This document shows positions 35,466 to 43,755 of a stretch of 59,229 nucleotides of DNA, in pieces; within the stretch, counting starts at the first letter, position 1; each line of letters begins with the position of its first letter. Both the position numbers and the translations under genes were made by a program. Below the pieces are notes generated by a model. It worked only from the letters and a program-made list of their open reading frames with translations, was not told the origin of the DNA and searched no databases. The DNA lies in NCBI GenBank assembly GCA_947652925.1, contig CANTEW010000011.1:1-59229 (forward strand), read 5' to 3'. This DNA comes from an uncultured Lachnospiraceae bacterium (GTDB taxonomy: Bacteria > Bacillota > Clostridia > Lachnospirales > Lachnospiraceae).

Positions 35466-36577
35466 CTTACAAAAAATACCGGACCTCTGTTCTCCCTACG
35501 CACTGCATTGACCAGAGAACAGACGCCTTCCCAGTGAACCTCCTGCGCATCCGTGAGGATCAGCACAGCGTCGTATGTGTCAAGATCATACAGATATGTG
35601 ACCCGGCTGCGGTCATACAGGCTGCGCAGCTCGTACCGGACATGGAGAGGATAACCATCTTCCCAGCTCACAGCGATGGGACTCCTGGTGGTGGAATGGC
35701 AGACCACGGCCACCCCTATCCCCGCTGCCCGCTCTGCCAGATAAAGAGCAGGGTACATAAATTCTTCCGTCCCGAGTACCAGCAGCCGCTGAAAACGGGA
35801 AAGATCCACTTGTCTGAAGATCCCCGCACACAGCCCCTCACAGGCTTCCTGATAGACCTCAGCCTGCACCAGGCGGCGGGCATCCAGCCAGCCGCCGATC
35901 CTGATCCCTCTCAGCTTGGCCAGACATCCCTCGTCAAGATCCGCCGGCACATATGTACCATTTTCCAGGACACTCTCCGCCGCCTGGATATAAGCAGCCT
36001 TATCTGCATCTGCCCGCACCAGATAATGGAGCGGGATATCTCTCTGCCGGTAGACCTCCAGGTCCTCACTATCCATGCCGTTTATGAGCGACGCCACGGC
36101 ATACCTTGCGGCTCCCGGATGATCTTGCTCTAATACATCTATGATGTGGAGGATCGTCTTCCCCGTCGTCACTTCGTCCTCGACAAAAACGACCCTGTCG
36201 ATCTGGTGGATGATCCGATCCATATCGTCTTTGACCAGTCTCTGCTCTGCAGCATGACTGTGGTCTTCCGAAAATGAGAGAAACTCTGCACCGGGGATCT
36301 CTTCCCGGGTGGTCTGTATATACGCAGCGCCTAGCTCCACCGCGACCGCAGCTCCAACAGCCGTGGCCGTCTCTGCAAACCCCACCAGCAGCAGCCGTTC
36401 CTGCCCATACACGCCCTCCAGCACCCCCGCCAGACTCCTAAAGAGACCTAATGCCCTACCTGGGTCTGCCGGGATGTGTTTTCCCTGGAGAGGATCCACC
36501 AGAAGATATCTCCGCTTCAGATTATTCTCCCGTTTTGCGATACGGATCAGATCTTCTTTACGCCACTTCAATGCCAT
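35450..36577 (-). CDS. Phosphoribosyltransferase with TRSP domain
   Basis: 375 residues. N-terminal phosphoribosyltransferase with the PRPP loop [15 protein letters not shown]-terminal TRSP domain with its naming motif in [11 protein letters not shown]. Middle gene of terD-PRT-stiP; overlaps terD by 20 bases and stiP by 16. Proposed to make a ribosylated metabolite used in Ter-dependent stress response. Confidence 0.88.
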   Translation of the reverse strand: MALKWRKEDLIRIAKRENNLKRRYLLVDPLQGKHIPADPGRALGLFRSLAGVLEGVYGQERLLLVGFAETATAVGAAVAVELGAAYIQTTREEIPGAEFLSFSEDHSHAAEQRLVKDDMDRIIHQIDRVVFVEDEVTTGKTILHIIDVLEQDHPGAARYAVASLINGMDSEDLEVYRQRDIPLHYLVRADADKAAYIQAAESVLENGTYVPADLDEGCLAKLRGIRIGGWLDARRLVQAEVYQEACEGLCAGIFRQVDLSRFQRLLVLGTEEFMYPALYLAERAAGIGVAVVCHSTTRSPIAVSWEDGYPLHVRYELRSLYDRSRVTYLYDLDTYDAVLILTDAQEVHWEGVCSLVNAVRRENRGPVFFVRWCGT

Positions 36578-37139
36578 AGTGCCCGCAGAGTGCCGCTAAG
36601 CCTCCCTGGAACCCGCTCCCGATCGCATTGAACCTCCACCCGCCGTCTTTCCTGTATAATTCTCCCACGACTACGGCCGTCTCGATGGAAAAATCTTCGC
36701 CCAGATCATATTGGATCAGGTCTGTGCCCGTATCTTCATCCACGATATGGATAAACGCATTGGACACCTGTCCGAAATTCTGCCTCCTGGCCTCCGCCTC
36801 ATAGATCGTGACTGTAAAGACAACCCTGTCCACATTCTCCGGTATCTTGGTCAGATCCACCTGGATCTGCTCATCGTCCCCGTCTCCAGCTCCCGTCAGA
36901 TTGTCCCCCATATGCAGCACCGCTCCGCTGGCATGCTCCAGGTTGCCGTAAAATATAAATTCTTTGTCTGTGGGGCATCTCCCGTTGGTCCCCACCATGA
37001 ACACCGCCGCATCCAGGTCATGATCGGCCCCAGAGTCAAAGGTGTTCACATCCCATCCCAGCCCTACCATCAAATGCTTTAAACTGGGATTCCCCTTGGT
37101 CAGATCGACTTTCTGCCCTTTTACTAAACTGATCGGCAT
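36558..37139 (-). CDS. terD: TerD-family calcium-binding stress protein
   Basis: 193 residues. [15 protein letters not shown] is the standard TerD start; acidic Ca2+ sites are in DHDLDAAVF and GDGDDEQI. TerD proteins are linked to tellurite, phage and envelope stress. Start at 37139 (after GGAGGAGG), not 37301. First gene of the three-gene minus-strand unit. Confidence 0.92.
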   Translation of the reverse strand: MPISLVKGQKVDLTKGNPSLKHLMVGLGWDVNTFDSGADHDLDAAVFMVGTNGRCPTDKEFIFYGNLEHASGAVLHMGDNLTGAGDGDDEQIQVDLTKIPENVDRVVFTVTIYEAEARRQNFGQVSNAFIHIVDEDTGTDLIQYDLGEDFSIETAVVVGELYRKDGGWRFNAIGSGFQGGLAALCGHYGIEVA

Positions 37140-37341
37140 ATCTTTCCTCCTCCATCCTGATACAGTCACGCACCTTTTCTGTCCTCTATTATAACTCCGC
37201 CTGCCGCCCGTCGTCAATAACTGTGTTGGATATCCTTCCCCATCCGCTGGATCCCCGCCGAAAAAAACGATCCACAGCCAGATCATGGATAATATCCGCA
37301 TAGACCGGGCATACTACCGGCAAATGATCTTGATAAAGGAT

Positions 37342-37401
37342 AGGCGATCGCGAAACGCCCCTTCCACTGACCAGCGTCTGGGAAGAGTCTCGCGATCGCC
37401 T
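37342..37401 (+). promoter_or_regulatory. Structured leader upstream of GltD-like gene
   Basis: AGGCGATCGCGA (37342-37353) and TCGCGATCGCCT (37390-37401) form a perfect 12-bp stem; inside, CTTCC and GGAAG can pair too. It ends 25 bases before the start codon. Could be a regulatory RNA hairpin or a repressor palindrome. No known riboswitch recognised. Confidence 0.5.
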
Positions 37402-37426
37402 GGTCGATAAAGAACACAGAAAGGAT

Positions 37427-38692
37427 ATGGATCAAATGGCATTGCATATCATCGATGAGGCAAACCGCTGCCTGAACTGTAAAAAACCCGGATGTCAGAA
37501 AGGCTGCCCCGCGCACACACCGATCCCGCAGGTCATGCAGCTCTTTAACGAAGGTAAACTGATGGAAGCAGGCGCCCTCCTGTTCGAAAACAATCCCCTA
37601 TCCGCGATCTGTTCCACCGTCTGTAACCACGAAGTGCAGTGTGCGGGCAATTGTGTCCTGGGAAAGAAGGGGAATCCGATCCATTTTTCCAGCGTAGAGA
37701 ATTTTATCTCCGAAGCATATCTGGACCGTATGGAATGGAAAGCCGAAGAGAAAAAAGGGGAAAGTGTGGCAGTGATCGGCAGCGGCCCAGCCGGGATGAC
37801 TACGGCGATGCTCTTAGCAAGAGCAGGATACGGTGTCACGATCTTCGAAGCGAAGGATAAGATCGGCGGTATCATGCAGTATGGCATACCTGAATTCAGG
37901 CTTTCCAAAAAACTCCTGACCAGATACAAGGAGAAAATGCTGGAAATGGGCATCCAGATACGCCCCAACACCACCATCGGCGGCGCCCTGAAGATCGAAG
38001 ACCTGTTCCGCGACGGATATTCCTGTGTATTCATCGGGACAGGCGTGTGGCGGCCAAAGACTCTCGGTATCCATGGGGAGAGCCTTGGGAACGTACACTT
38101 CGGGCTGGATTACCTGGCTAACCCAACGGCCTATGATCTGGGTGAGACGATCGCAGTGATCGGGATGGGCAATGCGGCTATGGACGTAGCAAGGACGGCC
38201 CTGCGGCGCGGCGCACGCAAAGCCATGCTGTTCGCCAGAGGGAAGAAAGCCGCCGCCAGTTCCCACGAAATGTCCTATGCCCGTCTGGACGGAGCGGAAT
38301 TTATCTATGAAAAAGCCATCGAGCGCATCACCCCGGAAGGACCTGTCTTCAGGAACTCCATATTTGACGAAGAAGAAAATGTGATCGGGTACAGCGAAGA
38401 GACAGAACTGATCCGGGCCGACTCCACGATCATCTCCGTCAGCCAAGGACCAAAAAACAAACTGATCCTGACAACAAAAGGACTCAAAGGGACCGATCAG
38501 GGACTGCTGCAGGTTGATGAGGATCTGATGACCACATGTGACGGGGTCTTTGCAGCGGGCGACGTGGTCCATGGCGCAAAGACAGTGGTGGCGGCTGTAG
38601 AGGAGGCGAAAAGAGCCGTAAAGTCAATGATCAGATATATGGAACGCAGAGCGGACGCACCGCAAAATAAAAATAGGGGCATTGCTGTCTGA
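37427..38692 (+). CDS. GltD-like FAD/NAD(P)-dependent oxidoreductase
   Basis: 421 residues. N-terminal Cys clusters (RCLNCKKPGCQKGCP, CNHEVQCAGNC) for 4Fe-4S, FAD loop VAVIGSGPAGM, NADPH loop IAVIGMGNAAMD, and C-terminal CDGVFAAGDV. This is the glutamate synthase small-subunit family, which also includes stand-alone electron-transfer proteins (NfnB-like). No large subunit is adjacent, so the partner is unclear. Closed by a terminator. Confidence 0.9.
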   Translation: MDQMALHIIDEANRCLNCKKPGCQKGCPAHTPIPQVMQLFNEGKLMEAGALLFENNPLSAICSTVCNHEVQCAGNCVLGKKGNPIHFSSVENFISEAYLDRMEWKAEEKKGESVAVIGSGPAGMTTAMLLARAGYGVTIFEAKDKIGGIMQYGIPEFRLSKKLLTRYKEKMLEMGIQIRPNTTIGGALKIEDLFRDGYSCVFIGTGVWRPKTLGIHGESLGNVHFGLDYLANPTAYDLGETIAVIGMGNAAMDVARTALRRGARKAMLFARGKKAAASSHEMSYARLDGAEFIYEKAIERITPEGPVFRNSIFDEEENVIGYSEETELIRADSTIISVSQGPKNKLILTTKGLKGTDQGLLQVDEDLMTTCDGVFAAGDVVHGAKTVVAAVEEAKRAVKSMIRYMERRADAPQNKNRGIAV

Positions 38693-38698
38693 CATCAG

Positions 38699-38742
38699 GA
38701 GAAAGACGGGTGAGGAACGATCGTTTCCTGCCTGTCTTTCTC
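38699..38742 (+). terminator. Terminator of the GltD-like gene
   Basis: GAGAAAGAC (38699-38707) pairs with GTCTTTCTC (38734-38742), with an inner AGGAACGATCGTTTCCT palindrome, followed by TTGTG. Confidence 0.75.
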
Positions 38743-38783
38743 TTGTGTGCCCGGCAGTGGATCCGCAGGATTTAAAGATATTT

Positions 38784-38804
38784 GAGGTTTTAAAATACGC
38801 TCTG
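38784..38804. repeat. Solo end of the 144-base dispersed repeat
   Basis: GAGGTTTTAAAATACGCTCT matches the terminal ~20 bases of the repeat at 57777 and 40418, without its interior. It lies just outside the stop of the next minus-strand gene. Confidence 0.5.
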
Positions 38805-38805
38805 G

Positions 38806-39153
38806 TCAAAATAGATCTTCTCCCAGACATTTATCATGTGGGACGACCAGGCATTTTTCGATAGACTTCCAGTAGCTGTCGTAAAGGTTCTTTTGTGCTA
38901 TCCCGTAGTTTTCTTTTGTATCAAATTCCCAGTAGAGCATGTACTTGACACTTTTTACGATGCGGGTGATCTTAAGTGGGGGAGTCCTTCTTTGATCTGT
39001 TCCATGTCTATGCGATATCCTCTTTTGCTGAGTCGGAGCAAAAGGAGCCCCCTCTTGTTTTTCCAAAAAGCTTTTAGCTTCGAACATCAATGCTTCAAAT
39101 TCGTCTGCCTTTTGTGGCTTGACCTGATAAATACATATCTCGGTAAATGGCAT
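38806..39153 (-). CDS. Small dimeric-barrel-like protein, two compensating indels suspected
   Basis: 115 residues. The start (MPFTEICIYQVKPQKADEF) and end (YMLYWEFDTKENYGIAQKN) look like a ferredoxin-fold (antibiotic-monooxygenase-like) protein. The middle 25 residues (GAPFAPTQQKRISHRHG) look out of frame: the next frame there reads LLLLRLSKRGYRIDMEQIKEG, which fits a beta strand and helix. One extra base at the C5 run 39048-39052 and one missing at the G5 run 38978-38982 would explain it. Function unknown. Confidence 0.6.
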   Translation of the reverse strand: MPFTEICIYQVKPQKADEFEALMFEAKSFLEKQEGAPFAPTQQKRISHRHGTDQRRTPPLKITRIVKSVKYMLYWEFDTKENYGIAQKNLYDSYWKSIEKCLVVPHDKCLGEDLF

Positions 39154-39217
39154 GTCCGCACTCTCCTTTGTTTTATTTGCGCCCCTGCTCTTCCAACAAA
39201 AGGCGGCTTTTATGCGG

Positions 39218-39601
39218 TCAGACGGTGATCTCTATCTGGTTCCCTTCGATCCCGATGATACAGCTTTCGTAGTAGCCGTCACCTGTAGTCCTTGGTCCGC
39301 TGACGATCTCATACCCATCTGACCGCAATCGTTCAGTAAGGATATCAACTTGTTCTCTGCTCCCTACGCTGAACGCTATGTGGATATAGACTGTCCTGGA
39401 GAGTTCTTTTTGGGCATCATCCATTTCAGGTCTTGTCATGATCTCCAGTCTGGTCCCATCATCAAAACAGATGAAATAGGAACGAAACTCAGTTGTTTTA
39501 TTGTGGTAACTGTTAGCCGAGCGGCCTCCAAAATATTTTACAAAAAAGCCCCTGGCACTTTCCAGGTCATTTACATACATGGCCACATGTTCTATCTTCA
39601 T
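39218..39601 (-). CDS. VOC/glyoxalase-family protein
   Basis: 127 residues, two beta-alpha-beta repeats. Metal-ligand positions: His in MKIEHVAMYV, Glu in GTRLEIMTRP, His in YIHIAFSVG, Glu in NQIEITV: all four kept. VOC proteins range from lyases to dioxygenases and drug-binding proteins; substrate not readable. Monocistronic, in a region rich in mobile relics. Confidence 0.88.
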   Translation of the reverse strand: MKIEHVAMYVNDLESARGFFVKYFGGRSANSYHNKTTEFRSYFICFDDGTRLEIMTRPEMDDAQKELSRTVYIHIAFSVGSREQVDILTERLRSDGYEIVSGPRTTGDGYYESCIIGIEGNQIEITV

Positions 39602-39677
39602 ATTATCTCACCCCTTTCTACGATATCCGTTTTTGGATCATCTTGGATTTTTTCATATATGATATGCTACGCATACA

Positions 39678-40141
39678 TCACCCCCTGCGGATCTTGATGG
39701 GACGGAAGACATCATCATACAGTCTTCCTGCATCTTCTAGTGTGTCGACAAGTTGACTTCTGTAATAAAGCGTGCCGGATATTTTGTCGCTCTGCAAGGC
39801 GGAGGAATGAGGTGTAGCGGTGGCTACAGCGATTGATGACAACGCAGCAGATGGCAAAATAGGCGGTACGATCGATATAGAAGTCAACTTGTCGACACAC
39901 TAGCTCTATCATCAGCCATTTCTGCTCGTCCATGGATCTGTACGTTCCAGTCTGTATAGACATAAAGTATGATGCCCTCCTCAGATATATTTTTATAAAA
40001 TGGGGATATATCGCTGAGTTTTTCGTTATATTTTCGGAGTTCTGGATCATTTCCATTGACCAGCACCATTATGTCGATATCTGGATCATTTGTCTGCGTG
40101 CCCCTTGCTGTGGGACCATACCTCCTTTTGATCCTGTCTAC
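39678..40141 (-). pseudogene. Nucleotidyltransferase-like gene split by a MITE
   Basis: Upstream part: VDRIKRRYGPTARGT then DPDIDIMVLVNG (Asp-x-Asp of MNT-type nucleotidyltransferases) and helices to YVYTD. After a frame change near 39950 the text is SMDEQKWLMIE. The MITE at 39740-39900 follows, and after it LEDAGRLYDDVFRPIKIRRG to the stop. Removing the MITE and one TA gives an uninterrupted MIELEDAGRLYDDV. The N-terminus begins after an in-frame stop without a start codon. So the gene has at least two lesions besides the insertion. Confidence 0.72.
39740..39900. mobile_element. MITE A, copy 1 (161 bases, TA target)
   Basis: Perfect 22-base inverted ends, starting GTGTGTCGACAAGTTGAC (39740 on) and mirrored at 39879-39900, flanked by TA on each side (39738-39739, 39901-39902). 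No coding capacity. TA duplication points to an IS630/mariner-type transposase acting in trans. Confidence 0.88.
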
Positions 40142-40417
40142 AGCTTACCATGATCCTATGCAGCTATCTACTGATATCTGGATTTTTATATATATTTAAT
40201 ATGCGGCTGTCCCGGGAGAGCAGTCCAATAGCTTTCATGCAACTTTCAGAATAATAGATGAGTACATCCCAAAAACAGCGTTTTAAGGGGTCCGGGTGAG
40301 ATCCGCGATCCCCCGGCGCTTTTGGTACTTTTCTCGTAGAAAAGTACATAAAAAAATTTGAACAGCCGCAGATCATATTCAGAGGCTTGTAAGATCCAAA
40401 CTATTTACAGAGTTTTT
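40142..40417. other. Non-coding gap with a 10-bp palindrome
   Basis: No gene seen. Holds GTACTTTTCT (40325-40334) and AGAAAAGTAC (40338-40347), a perfect stem with a 3-base loop, and a GC-rich GGGGTCCGGG...CCCCCGG segment (40289-40317). A 70-codon minus-strand frame here looks random. Confidence 0.4.
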
Positions 40418-40544
40418 GAGGTTTTAAAATACACTTTAGACAAGATTTTGACAGCGATGTGATGGCATTGGTTAGAGATTTTAACGACGCAATAGTGTGG
40501 GTCAGGCAAAGCATTACTCTAATTTCTGGCCGGATGGAGTACTA
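40418..40544. repeat. Dispersed repeat C, copy 1 (truncated by MITE B)
   Basis: Starts GAGGTTTTAAAATACACTTTAG-like and runs to GGATGGAGTACTA. In reverse complement it aligns almost throughout with 57797-57920 (I count about 16 differences in ~105 bases by eye). Its other end is missing because MITE B follows at the TA. Confidence 0.8.
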
Positions 40545-40704
40545 GTGTACTGTACCGCTCATATTCAGCAAAACTCCTTGCCCAATCTTTCATCAGACTG
40601 TGTTGGCTTCGATCAACGATGCCACCGCATCGCCTCACTCAGCCGCCTTGCTGCTGAAAAAATTGTCCGGCAGATTTTTGCTAAACATGAACGGTACAGT
40701 ACAC
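40545..40704. mobile_element. MITE B (160 bases, TA target)
   Basis: Inverted ends of about 29 bases with 3 mismatches; outer part GTGTACTGTACCG is identical. Flanked by TA (40543-40544 and 40705-40706). No coding capacity. Different interior from MITE A but the same GTGT start and TA target. Confidence 0.85.
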
Positions 40705-40706
40705 TA

Positions 40707-40893
40707 GTGTATCGACAAGCTGACTTCCATATCAATTGTTCCGCCTATTTTGCCATCTGCCACGTTAGTCTGCACTTCGTTCCGGTCCGTGCTGAACATG
40801 TGCCACTGGCACATAGCACCGTCGATCGCCGTAGCCACCGTTACGCCCCATTCCTCCGCCTTGCAGAGTGACAAAATATCCGGCACACTTTAT
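40707..40893. mobile_element. MITE A, copy 2 (inverted, right end missing)
   Basis: In opposite orientation to copy 1: GTGTATCGACAAGCTGACTTCC, then CCGCCTATTTTGCCATCTGC and CATTCCTCCGCCTTGCAGAG shared with copy 1, with ~25 extra bases in the middle. The match stops at CACTTTATTA; the terminal repeat is absent and isomerase coding sequence follows. Confidence 0.8.
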
Positions 40894-41437
40894 TAGGGAA
40901 CTCTACGGCTCTTGCATGCACCCGGAGGTGATGCGCCAGATGGCGGACCGGTATGACCAGTTCAAAGAGGCGATCCCCATGATCGAGGACTTTGGGATGC
41001 AGATAGCTATCGAAAACCACACAGATACCTTTTCCGATGAGATCTTATGGATCGTGGACAGGTTAGACCATCCTCTGATCGGCACCTGTGTAGACACCAT
41101 GAACCCCCTGCAGGTGATGGAAGATCCTTCTCACGCTATGGAGCGGATGCTCCCCCGGGCGTACTGCTGCCATTTCAGCGATGAAATCATCGTGGTGGAT
41201 CCTCTGGGTGTCCACGATATCGGTGCCCCGCATGGTCAGGGTTCCATGGACTGCCCGCGGATGGTGGCACAGATCCGTGAGAAGTCCCCGATGGATAAGA
41301 TCATCTTTGAAAACGAGATCGCGTTCAAGCGTATGGATGAGCCGATCGAGGAAGCCAGAGCCAGAGAACTGGAGGCTTGTAAGGAGAGCGTGCGCTATCT
41401 GCGCGACGTGCTGAAACTGGGTGTGAGGAATAGATAG
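40868..41437 (+). pseudogene. Sugar-phosphate isomerase/epimerase, 5' part lost
   Basis: From about 40894 on, the frame is the C-terminal ~180 residues of an AP-endonuclease-2-type TIM barrel: IPMIEDFGMQIAIENHTDT (metal Glu), GTCVDTMN (Asp), CCHFSDE (His), KIIFENEIAFKR (Glu). The first ~90 residues of the family are missing. The open frame's first codons (GTG at 40868) come from the MITE A relic. It precedes the methyltransferase-family gene by 27 bases and would have been its operon partner. Confidence 0.8.
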
Positions 41438-41464
41438 ACATGTATATGGAGGAGGTTTTTTGAT

Positions 41465-42858
41465 ATGACAAGAGAACAGATGATACATAAGGCAGCCATG
41501 GAGATCATGGCGGAGGTAGGTGTGAAGATCCACAATGAAAAAGCAGTGGTGATCTTCAAAGAAAACGGTATCCGCGTTGAGGGTGACATCGCATACTTTA
41601 CAGAAGAACAGGTGATGGAATGGGTAAAAAAGCACCGGAGTCCTTTACGATCTATGCCAGGAACCCCAAATACGATACAGTGATCGGCGGGGACCATGTC
41701 AACCCTGCCCCCACTTATGGATGCGCTTTCATCGATGAGGCAGACGGGACACGCCGCAGCGGGACGATGGAAGACTACATAAAATGCCTCAAGCTGGTCC
41801 ATGCAGAGGACAGCTATACTCTAAACGGAGGCATCATGATCCAGCCTAGCGACGTGCCGGAAGACAACGCCGCGCTCAACATGTTCTATGCCACACTGCA
41901 ATATTCAGACAAAGCGATCCTGCTCCCCACTGGGATGAAAGAAGAGATGGAGCTGATCTTAGAAGCCGCCTGCGGATTCTTCGGCGGCAAAGAAGCCATG
42001 ATCGAAAAGCCCCGGATGATCGCACTGATCAACACCGTATCTCCCCTGGCATTAGACGAGCGGATGCTGGACTGCCTGATGCTGCTGGCTGGATACGGAC
42101 AGCCAGCGATCCTCTGCCCCGCCGCCATGCTGGGCGCCACAGGTTCCCTCTCCATGGCCGGGACACTGGCCAGCGGTGCCGCCGAGAGCCTTGCCGGGAT
42201 CGTACTGGCTCAGATGATCCGCCCCGGTACGCCGGTCGTCTTCGGCGTACAGTCCACAGCCGCAGATATGCGGGGCGGGATCGCGTTCGCCTGCGCCGCC
42301 CCCGAGGGAACGCTCATGCAGGGATTCGGAAATGACCTGGCGAAGTTCTACGGCCTGCCCTCCAGAGGCGGCGGGTGCCAGACAGACGCGCCTGTGATCA
42401 ACTGCCAGGCCGGATACGAATCCATGCTGACCTTTTCCAGTGCATACCGCCATGGGATCAACCTGATCCTGGAATCCGGCGGCGTGATGGATAGTGTGAA
42501 CGCCACTTCTTTTGAAAAGATGGTCATCGATTTTGAGATCATCCGCCAGGTGAAAGCTTCTTTCACTCCTATCGAAGTCAACGAAGAGACACTGGATCTG
42601 GAAGAGATCAAAGAGATCGGGCACGATGGCAGTTTTATCACCGCAGACTATACGCTGGAAAATTTCAGCGACCTGTACGCCCCCCCCCGCATCGGCTCAC
42701 GCAATGCCTCGGACCCGGCTTATTTTATGGACAGTGTGGACAAAGAGATGGAACGTCTGCTGGAAGTCTACGACGAACACAAGCCTGAGACAGATACGGC
42801 AGCTCTTGACAGAGTAAGATCCATATTGGAAAGTTCCGGCGCTCACATTTCATTATGA
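41465..42858 (+). pseudogene. Trimethylamine methyltransferase (MttB) family, frameshifted
   Basis: N-terminal ORF 41465-41683 and main ORF from ~41620 to 42858 join if the A6 run at 41626-41631 has one more A; the joined text reads MEWVKKAPESFTIYARNPKY. The joined protein is ~464 residues with the MttB barrel (GGIMIQPSDVPEDNAALN, SRGGGCQTDAPVINCQAG). No internal TAG is present, so it belongs to the non-pyrrolysine branch, which demethylates glycine betaine or similar quaternary amines onto a corrinoid protein. No corrinoid protein gene is adjacent. AGGAGG precedes the start. Confidence 0.82.
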
Positions 42859-42968
42859 GCAGACCGCCTTTTTCTTGACGGGCAGTTTTAAATCATGTAG
42901 TATCTTTACAGGTTAATGTGTCTACATATGGATATCGTGCCTGCAAGCATCGGATGAGTGTGTGATAT

Positions 42969-43628
42969 ATGGCTGTCTACGAAAAAGGAAATGAGACAAA
43001 ACGGCGTTTGATCATGTCGATGTATAATAAATTAAAGGTACAGGATGCTTCAGAGATCACCGTACGGGAACTGGCGAAGGAAAACGGCTGTTCCCCTGCG
43101 GCCCTGTACCGTCACTTTGATAATCTTGAATACCTGATCATCCTTGGGGCGATGCGTTTTTTTACGGGATATATGACCGAATATGGCCAGCTGATGGATG
43201 CGGAAGAAGACCGGATGGAATTTTATATCAAAGGCTGGGAATTGTTCAACAGGTATGCGTTCGAGAGGCCGGATCTGTATTACCGGCTCTTATGGGGATC
43301 TTATAACAAGCAGTTTTCAGATGCACTGGAAGAATATTTTGAGTTGTTCCCTGTGACGGGGTCGGAACGGCATCCGGCATATTTTTATATCCTGTTATTT
43401 ACAGAAAACATCCAGGAGCGGGATCTCTTTATGCTGAAAAGAGCCGTGGACCACAATATGCTGTCCTATGAAGATGCTGTCTACTTCAGCATCACAAATA
43501 CCCTGATCGTCAAAGGGATGCTGGAGATGTATATGGACCAGGATCTGGAGAGCAGAAGACAGGGCGAGCAGGAATGCAACCGGCTGCTCCTGAAAAATCT
43601 TGAAAAAGTCTATGTCCGGTCGCGATGA
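42969..43628 (+). CDS. TetR-family regulator
   Basis: 219 residues. N-terminal HTH (ASEITVRELAKENGCSPAALYRHFDNLEYLI) and a C-terminal ligand and dimer domain. It sits between the MttB-family gene and the transporter and probably regulates one or both. The 110 bases upstream hold no clear operator. Confidence 0.9.
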   Translation: MAVYEKGNETKRRLIMSMYNKLKVQDASEITVRELAKENGCSPAALYRHFDNLEYLIILGAMRFFTGYMTEYGQLMDAEEDRMEFYIKGWELFNRYAFERPDLYYRLLWGSYNKQFSDALEEYFELFPVTGSERHPAYFYILLFTENIQERDLFMLKRAVDHNMLSYEDAVYFSITNTLIVKGMLEMYMDQDLESRRQGEQECNRLLLKNLEKVYVRSR

Positions 43629-43755
43629 GCGATCTGCGATAGATATAAGGAGGGAAAAAAGATCATTTGAAACAATTGCAGGCCAGCAGACACATTAGCT
43701 GGTTTTTTGTCTTAAAAAGTAAACGTGTTAGCTAAATATAAAGGAGGTTCTTCTT

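Noticed and set aside
40325-40347. Terminator at the GTACTTTTCT palindrome
   Set aside because: No T-tract on the exit side of either strand and no gene ending nearby.
40164-40376. 70-codon minus-strand ORF in the MITE region
   Set aside because: No ribosome site, spans a palindrome and GC-rich non-coding text, no recognisable motif.
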